NCBI GenBank assembly: GCA_942490535.1
Contig: CALNXQ010000008.1
Location: 1-64,000 of the forward strand
DNA length: 64,000 nucleotides
Source of the DNA: JAEINY01 sp942490535
Lineage (GTDB): Bacteria > Bacteroidota > Bacteroidia > Bacteroidales > Marinilabiliaceae
Reading direction: 5' to 3'
Part shown: positions 46,215 through 56,408 of the stretch, in pieces
Layout of the letters: each line of letters starts with the position of its first letter
Numbering within the stretch: position 1 is the first letter of the stretch
The notes under the pieces: model-generated
What the model was told of the DNA's origin: nothing
What the model saw: the letters and a program-made list of their open reading frames with translations, nothing else
Database searches by the model: none
Position numbers and translations under genes: made by a program

Positions 46215-47033
46215 CTACATAAACTTCTCAATCACCATATTTATCACTTCCACCAAAATCAACACGATAATGATCCATTCTAATAATGAACTATGTGAAT
46301 GCTCGGATACATCTTTGAACAAATCTAAATTTTCTTTGATGATGGTTAAGTTTTCCTGCAGATTGCGATAGCGAATCTGCATATCCAGTTCACGGCTCAA
46401 ATCGGCATCAATGCGATCCAACTTTTGATCGTCCCACACCATATTGGGCGAATCGAATACATACAAATTTTCGACAATTCCGTTTTTCAGATTTAACACC
46501 CGTCCGATAAACTTTAACAAAGGTCGCCCCCGTAGGCCCAATTTACCGGTCATTTCCAACCGGGTGGTATAGATTCTGGTTTCTTCCATCAATAAATCAG
46601 CTTGTTGAATGTAAAAATCCATGGCCACCGATTGGGCGATATTGAGCATGATGATTTGGGCCAGATTGTATGTCCACTCATCCACCACCAATTTATTAAA
46701 CAATACCGTACAACTCTTCTTAGGATTCACTTCAATATCGAACACTTCACTTCTCAATTCTAACTCCGGTAAGTCCAACACTTGACGGATGGTATGAATG
46801 ATTCCGATCTGTTCCTGCTGATCCACATCAATAAATACGATACTTCCATAACTTAAGAGATACAATAATCCACCGTGTTCGGTACGATAAAGTAATTCTG
46901 TAGACTCAATTTTAAGTGGTTCATACACCAAATTATTTTGCAAAACCGAAATGTTCAGTTTATTGGCAATGTGGTATCCATAAACAGTTTTATTCATACC
47001 TACAAAAATTTTATCAGCACTTAGGTCTTTCAT
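46215..47033 (-). CDS. RMD1/DUF155 family membrane protein
   Basis: 272 residues: a DUF155-type domain (about 40-225, including GSIVFIDVD and the VAMDFYIQQADLLMEET helix) and a single C-terminal membrane helix (about 251-269, LEWIIIVLILVEVINM). Yeast RMD1 relatives are linked to meiosis or mitochondrial translation; the bacterial role is unknown. It is monocistronic, with an ATG at 47033 and no close partner. Confidence 0.82.
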   Translation of the reverse strand: MKDLSADKIFVGMNKTVYGYHIANKLNISVLQNNLVYEPLKIESTELLYRTEHGGLLYLLSYGSIVFIDVDQQEQIGIIHTIRQVLDLPELELRSEVFDIEVNPKKSCTVLFNKLVVDEWTYNLAQIIMLNIAQSVAMDFYIQQADLLMEETRIYTTRLEMTGKLGLRGRPLLKFIGRVLNLKNGIVENLYVFDSPNMVWDDQKLDRIDADLSRELDMQIRYRNLQENLTIIKENLDLFKDVSEHSHSSLLEWIIIVLILVEVINMVIEKFM

Positions 47034-47465
47034 CTTAAATACTCATAAGACTATTCAATATGCTGTTGCAATACAGCAAAACGGACATTCGATCGCTTCT
47101 TCATGCAAAGACATCCTTTTCCTAATTTATGCTTTCCCAATGAATTTACCAACGATTGAGCTGGTTCAAATCTACACGTCAGACAAATACCGATTTCCTG
47201 CATCAATTCTAATAAGGCAATAGTTTTACTTCAGCTCTGACTCTGCAGATATGATCAAATCAGAAACACGGATTGTCATTGTGTGTGATATGGCAACCTT
47301 CCTGTTAAAGCCACTTCAACTCCTTAACATTTATGGAATATCCATTGTTTTTTTAAAGTGATGAGTGACCAGAGAATCGATACAAATAGATTTAAAAATT
47401 CGAAAAAAAACCTCCCAGGCAAAAACAAATGCCTGGGAGGTTTATACTTTACACCGATTTTCCGG
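47034..47465. other. Intergenic region, terminator only
   Basis: 432 bp with no supported gene. It holds the DUF1456 terminator at its right end. Confidence 0.5.
47402..47443 (-). terminator. Strong rho-independent terminator after the DUF1456 gene
   Basis: A perfect 14-bp stem (47408-47421 with 47430-47443), 8-base loop, and an uninterrupted T run on the minus strand. Confidence 0.92.
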
Positions 47466-47930
47466 CTATTTAGAAGTTCTATACTTCAGACGCAATCCCT
47501 GCAAAAAGTTCCTCAAAATCTGATCGTGACACGGCCGGTATTTGGCATGTCCCGGTTTACGGAAGAAAGCGCTCAGCTCATGTTTACTAATATGTCGGGC
47601 GGCCAGTTTTAAAATAGCCAGGATGTCATCATCTTTCAAATCCAAGGCAATACGTAATTTCCGAAATACCAAATTATTATTCAATGCGTTCTCGGCCTCG
47701 GGTTGAACACCCTCTTTTCTCCCACGTTTCTCGTTAATAAAACCATTCAGGAAAACGGCCAGCCGATAATCATCCAACTCCACAAAAGCCGGATCTTCTT
47801 CGCGCTTCAACCAATCACTTACCTCGGCCCGTGTGGCCTCATGATCAGCGGAACTGCATAATTCCATCATCTTCGTATCATCTAAGTCAAAGGTGAACCG
47901 AAGACTGCGTAATATATCGTTATTGTTCAT
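47466..47930 (-). CDS. DUF1456 (YehS-like) family protein
   Basis: 154 residues made of two copies of the roughly 70-residue DUF1456 unit (NDILRSLRFTFDLDDTKM... and NLVFRKLRIALDLKDDDI...), each with a conserved helical pattern and FLNGFINEKRG between them. The family is widespread and of unknown function. Length is as expected; a strong terminator follows. Confidence 0.9.
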   Translation of the reverse strand: MNNNDILRSLRFTFDLDDTKMMELCSSADHEATRAEVSDWLKREEDPAFVELDDYRLAVFLNGFINEKRGRKEGVQPEAENALNNNLVFRKLRIALDLKDDDILAILKLAARHISKHELSAFFRKPGHAKYRPCHDQILRNFLQGLRLKYRTSK

Positions 47931-48161
47931 AGTGTAATGTTATAATTCACGAGCTTCTCTTTTCAGAAAGGCACTTTATCCGGATCCTATATGGAGTGTC
48001 TTTCCGCTGATATTCTCACATTGTATCTTTGAATAGTGTTTTTGGTCTCATTGGAATGATGAATAGTGATTACCTATTTATGAATTTGGAATTCGGCATT
48101 TTCATTTGTTAATCAATATTCATGATTCAGTGATTTGGGACTTGCCCACCCAGGTTAGGTA

Positions 48162-49304
48162 TTAAAAACCTTGCATGTCAAATGTTTCACTATCAATCAT
48201 GGTCACCCATTTACCCATCTTTTTCTGGATCACTTTAAAATGGTGCTGATCTTCTGGGGTCACAAAAGAGATGGCTTCACCCGGCGATTCAGCGCGACCG
48301 GTACGGCCAATGCGGTGAATGTAATCTTTGGGCGATCGGGGTAATTCATAATTGATCACGTGCGGTAAAAACTCAATGTCAATTCCACGGGCTAACAAAT
48401 CTGTCGCCACCAACACGCGCAATTGACCTGATTTGAAATTGTTCAACGCCTTGGTCCGTGCTGTTTGGCTCTTCTTTCCATGAATAGCTCCTGCCTCAAT
48501 ACCGTTCTTGCGCAATTTGGTCACTACACTATCGGCCTTAAAAGAAGAAGAAGCAAACACCAATACCTGCTGCCAGTCGTTGCTCTTAATTAAATAACGC
48601 AACAAAGGTCCTTTTCGTTCTTCCGACACAAAATACCCGACCTGATCAATTAAATCCACTTTATCTTCTTCGGGAATAATCTTAATGACTTCCGGTTCGT
48701 GCAACAAAACCTCTTTAATGGCATCCACATCTGCATTCAAGGTGGCGGAAAACAATAAGTTCTGACGCTTCTTTGGCAATAATGCAAAGATGCGCGTCAT
48801 CTCCTCCTTAAAACCAAGATTAAGCATTTTGTCAGCTTCATCTAATACCAAAGTACTGATGTCAGATAAATGCACGGCATTGGACTCCACCAACTCCAAT
48901 AAACGGCCTGGTGTGGCCACCAATACATTCACCCCTTGCAACGCCATCATCTGCGGATTGATGGAAACGCCACCAAACACTGCCAATGTTTTAATACGCT
49001 CCGGAAGTGCTGAACCAAACATTTGAAACACGTCTTTCACCTGATCGGCCAACTCCCGTGTTGGAACTAGTACCAAGGCATTCACGTGCCGGTTCTTGGT
49101 ATCCCGGTTGCGTTGTAAATTCCGGAGTATTGGTAAGACATAACTGGCTGTTTTACCCGACCCGGTTTGCGCAATGCCTAATACATCTTTTTTATTAAGA
49201 ATGGCAGGTATGGCCTTCTGCTGTATGGGGTAAGGCTGTGCATATTTTTGATCGGCCAATACTTTTAACAAAGAGGGCGATAATCCTAAAGACGAAAAAG
49301 GCAT
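48162..49304 (-). CDS. DEAD-box RNA helicase (RhlE-like)
   Basis: 380 residues, minimal two-domain DEAD-box core: Q motif (YPIQQKA, 25-31), Walker A AQTGSGKT (45-52), PTRELA (81-86), TPGR (131-134), DEAD (155-158), SAT, and HRIGRTGR near the C-terminus. It lacks the long basic tail often present in RhlE proteins. It unwinds structured RNA with ATP, in ribosome assembly or RNA decay at low temperature. It is monocistronic. Confidence 0.93.
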   Translation of the reverse strand: MPFSSLGLSPSLLKVLADQKYAQPYPIQQKAIPAILNKKDVLGIAQTGSGKTASYVLPILRNLQRNRDTKNRHVNALVLVPTRELADQVKDVFQMFGSALPERIKTLAVFGGVSINPQMMALQGVNVLVATPGRLLELVESNAVHLSDISTLVLDEADKMLNLGFKEEMTRIFALLPKKRQNLLFSATLNADVDAIKEVLLHEPEVIKIIPEEDKVDLIDQVGYFVSEERKGPLLRYLIKSNDWQQVLVFASSSFKADSVVTKLRKNGIEAGAIHGKKSQTARTKALNNFKSGQLRVLVATDLLARGIDIEFLPHVINYELPRSPKDYIHRIGRTGRAESPGEAISFVTPEDQHHFKVIQKKMGKWVTMIDSETFDMQGF

Positions 49305-49456
49305 GTTTCTATTAATTATGAATGAAAAATCCGTTTATCAGGCAAAGATAGGTCAATTTATTGAAGTGAGCAGTTTACTTTTCTTCCTCTAACCATATAT
49401 GCACCATTGGAAGCCATATCAGACTGATACCATTTATGAGGACAAATAGACGGGGC

Positions 49457-49825
49457 CTATTTTTTAAACATGAAATATACCGCCAGAATCAAAAACACAA
49501 ACGCTATCAAATGGTTGGATTTGAATGTCTCCGTCTTGAAGACCACCAGCGTGAAGAGGGCGAAAACCACCAGTGTAATTACTTCCTGAATGACTTTTAA
49601 TTGAAATAATGAAAAAGGCCCTCCATTCCCCTTATACCCTATTTTATTCGCAGGCACCTGAAGCACATATTCAAAAAAGGCAATGCCCCAACTGAGGAGA
49701 ATGATGGCGATTAATCCCAGCTTATTAAACCATTTCCATTCCGAAAATTTAAGATGACCGTACCAGGCCATGGTCATAAATGTGTTTGATAAAATCAAAA
49801 GCAAAATAGAAAATAATCCCTTCAT
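49457..49825 (-). CDS. DUF486 small membrane protein
   Basis: 122 residues with four membrane segments (about 3-22, 36-54, 75-92, 101-120) and the conserved EYVLQVPANKIGY motif of DUF486, a relative of small drug/metabolite transporters. Function unknown. ATG at 49825, standing alone. Confidence 0.88.
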   Translation of the reverse strand: MKGLFSILLLILSNTFMTMAWYGHLKFSEWKWFNKLGLIAIILLSWGIAFFEYVLQVPANKIGYKGNGGPFSLFQLKVIQEVITLVVFALFTLVVFKTETFKSNHLIAFVFLILAVYFMFKK

Positions 49826-50020
49826 TTGCGCTATTTAATGTTGCCAACCAATACCTGTAATAACAAAATTTGCGGCCGCAAATGTGGGAATATTTTTTGG
49901 TTTGAGACTACAGTGAGCTAATAATCTTAGGGCATTGCATTATAAAGCTTTACCCTTAAATACAAAACACAGTTGCTGATGTATTTAAAGGGAAAATTGT
50001 ACAATTAAAAATCAGAAATT

Positions 50021-52699
50021 TCATTCCCCTAACAACTCACGTATCACCACATTGTGCTCCATACATTTTTCACAAAACATCGCTCTCAATGGCTCATGAT
50101 CGAATGCCTGAAAGGGAATCCCGCACTTCCATAAAAACAGATTACACCACACACTAGTATCCATTTCATGGGAGAGTGAAATCAGCTGGTCGTAATAATT
50201 ACTTGAAAACGGAGAAGATGAATGCTGATACATTAAAGGTATTGCATAACACCTAACAGATTCTTCACCCATATAAGGCTGGAGTATCGTTAAAGCCGGT
50301 ACCACATTGTTGTAGTGCACCATCAGTTTCGCCAACTTCAAAGCCATTGATGAATTCATTTCCTGATTCTCTTCGTAAAACTCACGAACTTGTAAAATGC
50401 AGTGATAGGCTTCTTCGGATTTTTCTTCCGGATTATCGACAAAGCAGCGATTCAGCAAAAGCATATTCAGATTAAAAGCCAGGCGATCAATATTACTAGT
50501 TACCTCGGCTGAAGTATTATAAAACGTAGCCAACAACTCCATTTCATCAAGAATAGCTTGAATATCGCTTTGTGGAATGAAGTTTTTGCGCTTCAGAGCA
50601 TCCATCTTGAGGCGACAATCAATGTAAATAAACGCACCGGTCAACCGATGGGAATATTTCATTACTAACGATCGTCTTAATCCATCCTTGGCAGCCAACC
50701 ATTGTTTGTTCCCCTTAAAGGCATCATTGAACTGGTAGCCAGCTATAATAAAACGTTCCGCCAACTTGAAATTGGTAGTATAAGATTTGGGCAATCGCAA
50801 CTGTGCTAAAACCGTTGTATCAACCTTTTGCGCTACTACTTTTGCATAAACGAATTGATAAAAAGCGCTGTATCTTCGAAGCAAGGCTTGATGCGCATCA
50901 CTTTTCACGGGCAATTTAAATAAGGAATCACAGATCCACTTCTGTTCCTTTTCGATGTAATGTTTCAAATTACGATCCGTGAGATCAATGGTGCCATACA
51001 AGTCAATAATTCCCTTACGCCCTTTGCTCAAGATAAATTCCAGAGAATCTTCATAAACCTCATTCACTTGATACAGGAGATCTTTACGGCTCAGAGAATC
51101 CAGAAAACGCCAATCAGGTGATCGTCGTATGAACCGATAAAACGCCTTCCAGGAAGTAGCCGTTCGTACCGTGGTACAAATTGGTTTGGTTTGATTTTCC
51201 TCCAGGACCTTAGCGATGGCTTGAGCCCTTTGCACTTGAAGCCGGGCATTAACAGCATCATCGCCTTCCACCGATGAAAATGCATGAATGTGAATGGAAT
51301 CAATGGTATAATCCAATCCCGATAAGGAATCGACGAAGGGAGCGATATCCGCACCGGTAAAATCGAACTGGTTCTTTTTAAAAGGTATGACAAAGGTATA
51401 ATGAACCGTGTCCAGCTCAAAGGAATAATTGCTGCACGTATCCGGCGGCAGGAATTCGGAGGTTTTATAATCCTCAAATAAGTCCCCACAATAATTGGTA
51501 AAATAATCCACATGGCAGATTTGATCATCCTGCAAATACACCAAATTATGGTTCCATAATCCAGAAATCTCATCAGGTAATTTCCCTAATTTAATTTCAA
51601 AATACTGACTGCTGTACTTTTCAATTTTGTACCGGGCAAAACGATCGAAGAAGGGCACTGAATCAGCACTGAATATATACGAAAGAAAAGTGACCTCCTT
51701 ATTTCTTTTGCGTTTCTTATAGCCTTTATAGAGTTCTTCTCGGTACAATGGTTTCAGCAATTTCCCATTGAGCCGGCATTGACCATTTCGACGACTTGAT
51801 TGGGTAAAGTACTTCGGATTGCCACACATGTAATCATCCATTTCAACAATTTCCACTGCAAAGCCATCCTTTTTATTTTGAATCAACTGCTTCACATACT
51901 CCGAATTATCAATTCTTAGAATAAATGAACCTTTGGAATACCTTAGGGTGATAGGTGGTTTACGCTGAACCAGGGACATACAGTTTTCACATTTCTCCAG
52001 TTCGTCATGTTTCACCCCCCATTCATGTGAATGTGTTCTTAATGTTTCATCCATCCCTTCAAAGCTATTCACCAGTTTCTCCGGCTGATAAGTGGAATAG
52101 GGAAAAAGCTGCCTGGACTCCCTAAAACTATATTGATACAAAACACGGGCAAACTTTTGACAGGCATATACCAAATTCTTTTCCGCATCCACAGCAACTG
52201 AGACACCTGTCAATTGATATTCCGGGGTAATGATATTTTTAAAATGACCCGGAGAATTTACCCATCCATTAACAATCGAATGCGCTAATTCAGAATAGGT
52301 GAATGTGCGATACTCCTTTTTGCTTTTCGATTGAATAACTGCATTGTAAGACGTTTTTAACACATTCTCTCCCACCCCGTAGTTTTTGGCACCGTAATAA
52401 TTGACTCTCAATTGCGGCGTTTCTGTCTTTTCAAAACCCGGTTCAAAATGAGAAAGAAGATGGTGTTGGTGCATAAACCGGCTATGATGCTGCGAAGCTA
52501 CATATAGCACCGAATCATTAATAAGTGGAGTGCAGTTATGAAGGTGACGTACACTGTCGATTTTGACTTTAATGAGATGCTCCAGATACTTGAGATTGAA
52601 TGGTGCATTGGCAATAACGTCCGTATTGTTCTGACCATATAACGCAAGCCATGAGGAAAAAATGCATGCAGTAAGCAACGCAATGAACTTTGTATTCAA
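50021..52699 (-). CDS. Secreted protein with CAP (SCP-like) and OmpA-like domains
   Basis: 892 residues; signal peptide 1-23. Residues 35-195 resemble a CAP/SCP domain (NDSVLYVASQHHSRFM, GENVLKTSYNA, NGWVNSPGHFKNI), the extracytoplasmic fold of allergen/PR-1 proteins. About residues 435-520 resemble an OmpA-like peptidoglycan-binding domain (IHIHAFSSVEGDDAVNARLQ, QRAQAIAKVLEE). The C-terminal 350 residues are helical, TPR-like and unrecognised. The only start in frame is TTG at 52699, because a stop codon lies three codons upstream. I infer an envelope protein that tethers a CAP domain to the wall; the function is unknown. Confidence 0.7.
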   Translation of the reverse strand: MNTKFIALLTACIFSSWLALYGQNNTDVIANAPFNLKYLEHLIKVKIDSVRHLHNCTPLINDSVLYVASQHHSRFMHQHHLLSHFEPGFEKTETPQLRVNYYGAKNYGVGENVLKTSYNAVIQSKSKKEYRTFTYSELAHSIVNGWVNSPGHFKNIITPEYQLTGVSVAVDAEKNLVYACQKFARVLYQYSFRESRQLFPYSTYQPEKLVNSFEGMDETLRTHSHEWGVKHDELEKCENCMSLVQRKPPITLRYSKGSFILRIDNSEYVKQLIQNKKDGFAVEIVEMDDYMCGNPKYFTQSSRRNGQCRLNGKLLKPLYREELYKGYKKRKRNKEVTFLSYIFSADSVPFFDRFARYKIEKYSSQYFEIKLGKLPDEISGLWNHNLVYLQDDQICHVDYFTNYCGDLFEDYKTSEFLPPDTCSNYSFELDTVHYTFVIPFKKNQFDFTGADIAPFVDSLSGLDYTIDSIHIHAFSSVEGDDAVNARLQVQRAQAIAKVLEENQTKPICTTVRTATSWKAFYRFIRRSPDWRFLDSLSRKDLLYQVNEVYEDSLEFILSKGRKGIIDLYGTIDLTDRNLKHYIEKEQKWICDSLFKLPVKSDAHQALLRRYSAFYQFVYAKVVAQKVDTTVLAQLRLPKSYTTNFKLAERFIIAGYQFNDAFKGNKQWLAAKDGLRRSLVMKYSHRLTGAFIYIDCRLKMDALKRKNFIPQSDIQAILDEMELLATFYNTSAEVTSNIDRLAFNLNMLLLNRCFVDNPEEKSEEAYHCILQVREFYEENQEMNSSMALKLAKLMVHYNNVVPALTILQPYMGEESVRCYAIPLMYQHSSSPFSSNYYDQLISLSHEMDTSVWCNLFLWKCGIPFQAFDHEPLRAMFCEKCMEHNVVIRELLGE

Positions 52700-52730
52700 C
52701 CTATTTCAAATTAATGACCAACGTTGTATT

Positions 52731-53468
52731 TCACTCAACAATCAGATTCAAGGACTGCGTGAATATCAAAAACTCGGACAATTGCTCTGGCTCAAACATC
52801 TTTTTATCCAACAAGGTGGCCACATTTTCACCATGGTACAACAAGACGAACTGTTTCGTTTGTTTCAATTTAAAAAAGTGGCTCCAGAACTGAGTTGAGT
52901 CCACTGTTGTTCCTTTTATCTTCAGGCATTCATTGGTAATGTGATAATCCAGTGGCTCCCGGAAGATGGAATTCGTGTTGTAAAACTTTTTAGCCTGGAC
53001 ATGAATCAGTAGAGGAGTACCAATAAATACCCCAATCAACAAAAAAGGCAGGAATGAAAATTCAGTATCTACTCGCTGGTCGTTCCCATTCATAGCAGCC
53101 AAAATTACCATGAGGGATATAGCCAGAAACACAAACACAGGCGTTTTCTTTAAACTCGTTTGAAAAAGCATATTCCGGTAATCCTTAAAACCAATTTGTC
53201 CGGATAATTTGAGATCGATTGTTCCCGTGTATTCAACAGGTACATTTTGCTTTTGCTTCCTGACTTTTTTAAGCCCATGCAAAAGACCTGACACAGCCAA
53301 GGCCATCATAGTTACAAAACCCACAATAGCCCCAAAGCCTAGTGGGAAGTCTTTCATGGGATCCGGGTGAAAAAAGCGCTCATACGCCATTAGGATAAGT
53401 GTACCCGAAAAGAGTAACAAGAAGAACGAACTAATGAGGATGAATAACCATCCTGAAACTTTTTTCAT
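52731..53468 (-). CDS. Hypothetical membrane protein, YcxB-like
   Basis: 245 residues with four membrane helices (about 8-28, 45-63, 108-125, 140-157). The C-terminal soluble part (DYHITNECLKIKGTTVDSTQ, FVLLYHGENVATLLDKKMF) resembles the YcxB-like domain, whose function is unknown. The downstream CAP-OmpA gene starts 32 bp after its stop, and the DUF6090-like gene ends 39 bp before its start; the three may be one transcript. Confidence 0.65.
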   Translation of the reverse strand: MKKVSGWLFILISSFFLLLFSGTLILMAYERFFHPDPMKDFPLGFGAIVGFVTMMALAVSGLLHGLKKVRKQKQNVPVEYTGTIDLKLSGQIGFKDYRNMLFQTSLKKTPVFVFLAISLMVILAAMNGNDQRVDTEFSFLPFLLIGVFIGTPLLIHVQAKKFYNTNSIFREPLDYHITNECLKIKGTTVDSTQFWSHFFKLKQTKQFVLLYHGENVATLLDKKMFEPEQLSEFLIFTQSLNLIVE

Positions 53469-53506
53469 AGACTCGCGAAGTAAAAATGACGTATTGTGAG
53501 GTGTTA

Positions 53507-54187
53507 TTAAGGCACTATTTTTAAAATTGTTTCCAACTCCTGACTTTGAGTCAGCAGATCCATATAGAGGGCATGTCGTTGCTGGATCATGGACATATAC
53601 CCGTAAAACACATTGGCAAATTGAACGGAGTGCTCCACTTCGGTATGAATAAATTCTCCTTGCAACAGATTTACTTTCCCAAAGATAAAAGGCATGACAA
53701 AATCGTTGTAGTATTGATAAAAGTGGCTATCAAAAAACGCGCCCCCTTCAAGGGCCAGGTGATAATCAATCAACCTTGCCTTCAATGCAAAATCAGACAC
53801 CAAATTAAAATGGCCGCTGTTGGTCATATCCTGATAAGTTCCGGAATGCAATCCCAGGATCTCCATTTTTACAATTAAGCTCAAAACCACCTTGGCAGAA
53901 TCAGAAGCCAGCGAATTAGCTTCCATGGATTCCAACAGAGGCATTGCCCGCTGCAACCAAATACTGTCTCTCTCTGTGGCACTCTTCAACTCTTCGATGT
54001 TACTCAGCACATCCTGATGAAATCCAGCCTGGTATTTTTGCTCCAACACCGCCGCTTGCTGATCGCCCTGCCAGTTATTGAGCACAAATCCCATGGTCAC
54101 CCCCAGGAACACAACGAATAACTCCAAGGTGAGTTTTTTCCAATTCAGATGATCCATTTGAAGGCGCTTGAATCGTATTTTTTTCAT
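53507..54187 (-). CDS. DUF6090-like single-pass membrane protein
   Basis: 226 residues: basic N-terminus, membrane helix about 22-40 (LFVVFLGVTMGFVLNNW), then an extracytoplasmic helical domain. It has the same plan as the gene at 17589-18209, with the conserved N-W after the helix. It probably belongs to a family expanded in this genome. No known activity. Confidence 0.65.
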   Translation of the reverse strand: MKKIRFKRLQMDHLNWKKLTLELFVVFLGVTMGFVLNNWQGDQQAAVLEQKYQAGFHQDVLSNIEELKSATERDSIWLQRAMPLLESMEANSLASDSAKVVLSLIVKMEILGLHSGTYQDMTNSGHFNLVSDFALKARLIDYHLALEGGAFFDSHFYQYYNDFVMPFIFGKVNLLQGEFIHTEVEHSVQFANVFYGYMSMIQQRHALYMDLLTQSQELETILKIVP

Positions 54188-54298
54188 AAATAGGGTTTGT
54201 TCAATTGACCAACAAATAACACAACCTCTTCCGGTTTTGTCACTGGAAACAGGTCGTGCTCTCTGTCAATAATCATTCCGACTTAAGCCTGTGAGCAA

Positions 54299-54880
54299 TT
54301 ACTGCAATTTATCTTTAGGAATACACATGTCCGGACTGATGATCTTTGTATTCTTGGCATCCTTCCATTCATTTTCGTAGCGCGTCATGATATTATCAAT
54401 AAAACCTCTGGCCGCCAGTTTCTTTTGTGTAGATTCAATCTTAGACTGCGGTGTTACCACGGGTTCCTTAGAATTCACCAATTCTTTTACCCGTTCAAAA
54501 TCCTCGTTATCCACCAATAAAGGCTCCAAACCAATGCGGGCTTTCCAGGCTCCCATCTCAATGTTAACCAACACAATGTAGGTTTCACCCGCTTTTAAAT
54601 CACATTTCAAAAACTCTTTATCTTCCGAAGAAGCCCATAATAAGTGCTCGCCTGCCGGAAGCTCGTAGCGCATGTAGTTTTTACCTTTGAAAATGCCGAT
54701 AAACTCCTGGTTATGGAAGTACTCAAAAGAAACGGGCCCGCCAAAGTTGGATACCCTGACAAAATAGACCACCGCATTGGATTCGGCCGGTGGGGTAAAA
54801 CCTTTTGCAAAGAGCGGTGTGGCCATGCAACATACAACAAGAGCAAAGAAGAGTGATTTAATTTTTTTCATTTGATTCAT
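54299..54880 (-). CDS. Secreted DUF2846-like protein
   Basis: 193 residues with a signal peptide (cleavage near FAKG, residue 26). The beta-rich domain (AVVYFVRVSNFGGPVSFEYF, LPAGEHLLWASSEDKEFL, AGETYIVLVNIEMG) matches the DUF2846 pattern of small periplasmic or lipid-facing proteins. A helical tail ends with a Cys (DMCIPKDKLQ). Starts at 54880 or at Met4 (54871) are both possible. Function unknown. Confidence 0.7.
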   Translation of the reverse strand: MNQMKKIKSLFFALVVCCMATPLFAKGFTPPAESNAVVYFVRVSNFGGPVSFEYFHNQEFIGIFKGKNYMRYELPAGEHLLWASSEDKEFLKCDLKAGETYIVLVNIEMGAWKARIGLEPLLVDNEDFERVKELVNSKEPVVTPQSKIESTQKKLAARGFIDNIMTRYENEWKDAKNTKIISPDMCIPKDKLQ

Positions 54881-55172
54881 TTTTTAATTGCTTAATATGA
54901 AGCATTCAAGTGGTACAAACAGGGAAATCAGTAGCACTTAAATAAATCGACGTTAATTTAACAAGAAAATGCAACATTACCATTAGAAACCAGTGATGAT
55001 GCAAGGAAAAATACGATGCAATGTGTTCAAGAATTCCCTTCTCCTTTCGACCCGATAAAAGTTGGCCACACCCCTAATAGAAGAGGTGCAGCTATGTATA
55101 GGTGCTGAAACCACGGTAGCGGTTTAGTTCTAAAAACGATTGCCTCAAACAAAAATTCTTTTATAGGAATAT

Positions 55173-55544
55173 TTATTGCGCCGCCGTCACTTCAATTTCC
55201 AATAAAGCCCCATAATGCAGTGTTGCCACTGGTACCACACAGCGCGCCGGTTTGTGATCGCCAAAAAAACGAGCATAAATCTGATTCACAGCCTCCCAAT
55301 CATGAATGTCAGAAAGATAGATCCGAACTTGAATCACCTTGCTCTTATGACTGCCTGCGGCCAGGAGAATACGCTCCATATTTTTCAGTACTTGATCGGT
55401 TTGCTTCTCAATTCCCTGAGGAAGGGTTTTGAGCTCCGGTTCAAAAGGCAACTGACCCGATAGGTAAAGCAGACCATTGTGCTCGATGCACATGGAATAA
55501 TGCCCGTTCGCTGCAGGCATTTGAGGATTGGTGATAATGTTCAT
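55173..55544 (-). CDS. RidA/YjgF-family protein
   Basis: 123 residues from the ATG at 55544; the longer in-frame extension reads into the neighbouring gene and is not family-like. Features include NGLLYLSGQLPFEP, KNMERILLAAGSH, a conserved Arg in ARCVVPVATLHYGALLEIEV, and a normal RidA length. RidA proteins hydrolyse reactive enamine/imine intermediates made by PLP enzymes. The SMR exporter gene lies just upstream in the same direction. Confidence 0.88.
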   Translation of the reverse strand: MNIITNPQMPAANGHYSMCIEHNGLLYLSGQLPFEPELKTLPQGIEKQTDQVLKNMERILLAAGSHKSKVIQVRIYLSDIHDWEAVNQIYARFFGDHKPARCVVPVATLHYGALLEIEVTAAQ

Positions 55545-55618
55545 GATGGATTTACAATGATGTGAAAACTGCTTTAAGTGATGCCGCCTATTGGCAGGAG
55601 GCGCATCAATTTCTTTAT

Positions 55619-55945
55619 TCAATGGGATACTAATTTTAAACCAATAATAGAGGCAATTAAGGTGGATATAAAAAACAAGCGCCAAAAGGTGGCCGGTTCT
55701 TTAAACACCATTATTCCAATAAGTACCGTCCCGACAGCTCCAATGCCCGTCCACACAGCATATGCGGTACCGATTGGAATAACTTGCGTCACCTTGACAA
55801 GCAAGTACATACTGATGGCTAAACAAATTAGAAAGCCAATGTACCAATACATGGATTCTGTTCCCGCCGTCTCTTTTGCTTTACCCAAACAGGTAGCAAA
55901 GACGACTTCAAACAATCCCGCTATAACTAATAAAATCCAATTCAA
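55619..55945 (-). CDS. SMR-family exporter, SugE/Gdx-like
   Basis: 108 residues, four membrane helices (2-21, 33-51, 57-77, 85-104), with the essential Glu13 in AGLFEV. The motif PIGTAYAVWTGIGAVGT is that of the SugE/Gdx branch, which exports guanidinium, rather than of the EmrE/Qac branch. The start is TTG at 55945; no ATG is available and the family begins at this point. No guanidine riboswitch was recognised upstream. Confidence 0.87.
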   Translation of the reverse strand: MNWILLVIAGLFEVVFATCLGKAKETAGTESMYWYIGFLICLAISMYLLVKVTQVIPIGTAYAVWTGIGAVGTVLIGIMVFKEPATFWRLFFISTLIASIIGLKLVSH

Positions 55946-55997
55946 ACCTTGTGCGTTTTATTTTTCTATTTATTTGGTACTTAACTAACTTCCACTG

Positions 55998-56279
55998 CTA
56001 GGAATAAAAACTCCACACATTCCGAATTTTTTGCAAACCAATGGGAGACACTTCCTTGGAAGCCTTAATGACGGGTTTCGCAGCAGCACCGGCCACTCCA
56101 AAGATAATACCGCTTTGTATTTTTTCCATCTGAATCACATCCTGACAATCGCGAATAAAATGAGCGTTCACATGCCCCGATTGAAGGGAAGCCTTGCCTT
56201 CACTGATTCGGATCACAAAAGTGGGCCGTTTAAGCAAGACGAAAAAGAACAGTTTTAGAATGAATAGTGATTGATTCAT
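55998..56279 (-). CDS. DUF3634-like small protein
   Basis: 93 residues: a hydrophobic N-terminal helix (3-18), then a compact domain (FVIRISEGKASLQSGHV, FIRDCQDVIQMEK, LQKIRNVW) that resembles DUF3634, a small membrane-tethered family of unknown function. It is conserved enough in pattern to be a real gene. The gap to the exporter gene is 52 bp. Confidence 0.65.
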   Translation of the reverse strand: MNQSLFILKLFFFVLLKRPTFVIRISEGKASLQSGHVNAHFIRDCQDVIQMEKIQSGIIFGVAGAAAKPVIKASKEVSPIGLQKIRNVWSFYS

Positions 56280-56408
56280 GGGTATTCTTACTTTTAATTC
56301 AAGAGTTTAATATGCAACAACAGATTACACCCGTGGCTATTATTGTTTAATCCCTTCGGGAGAATATGGCTGCAAGGAAACCACCAGGCGGTTTACCACT
56401 ACCAGAAT

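Noticed and set aside
55946..55997. Guanidine riboswitch before the Gdx-like exporter
   Set aside because: The 52-bp leader is too short and AT-rich, with no recognisable aptamer.
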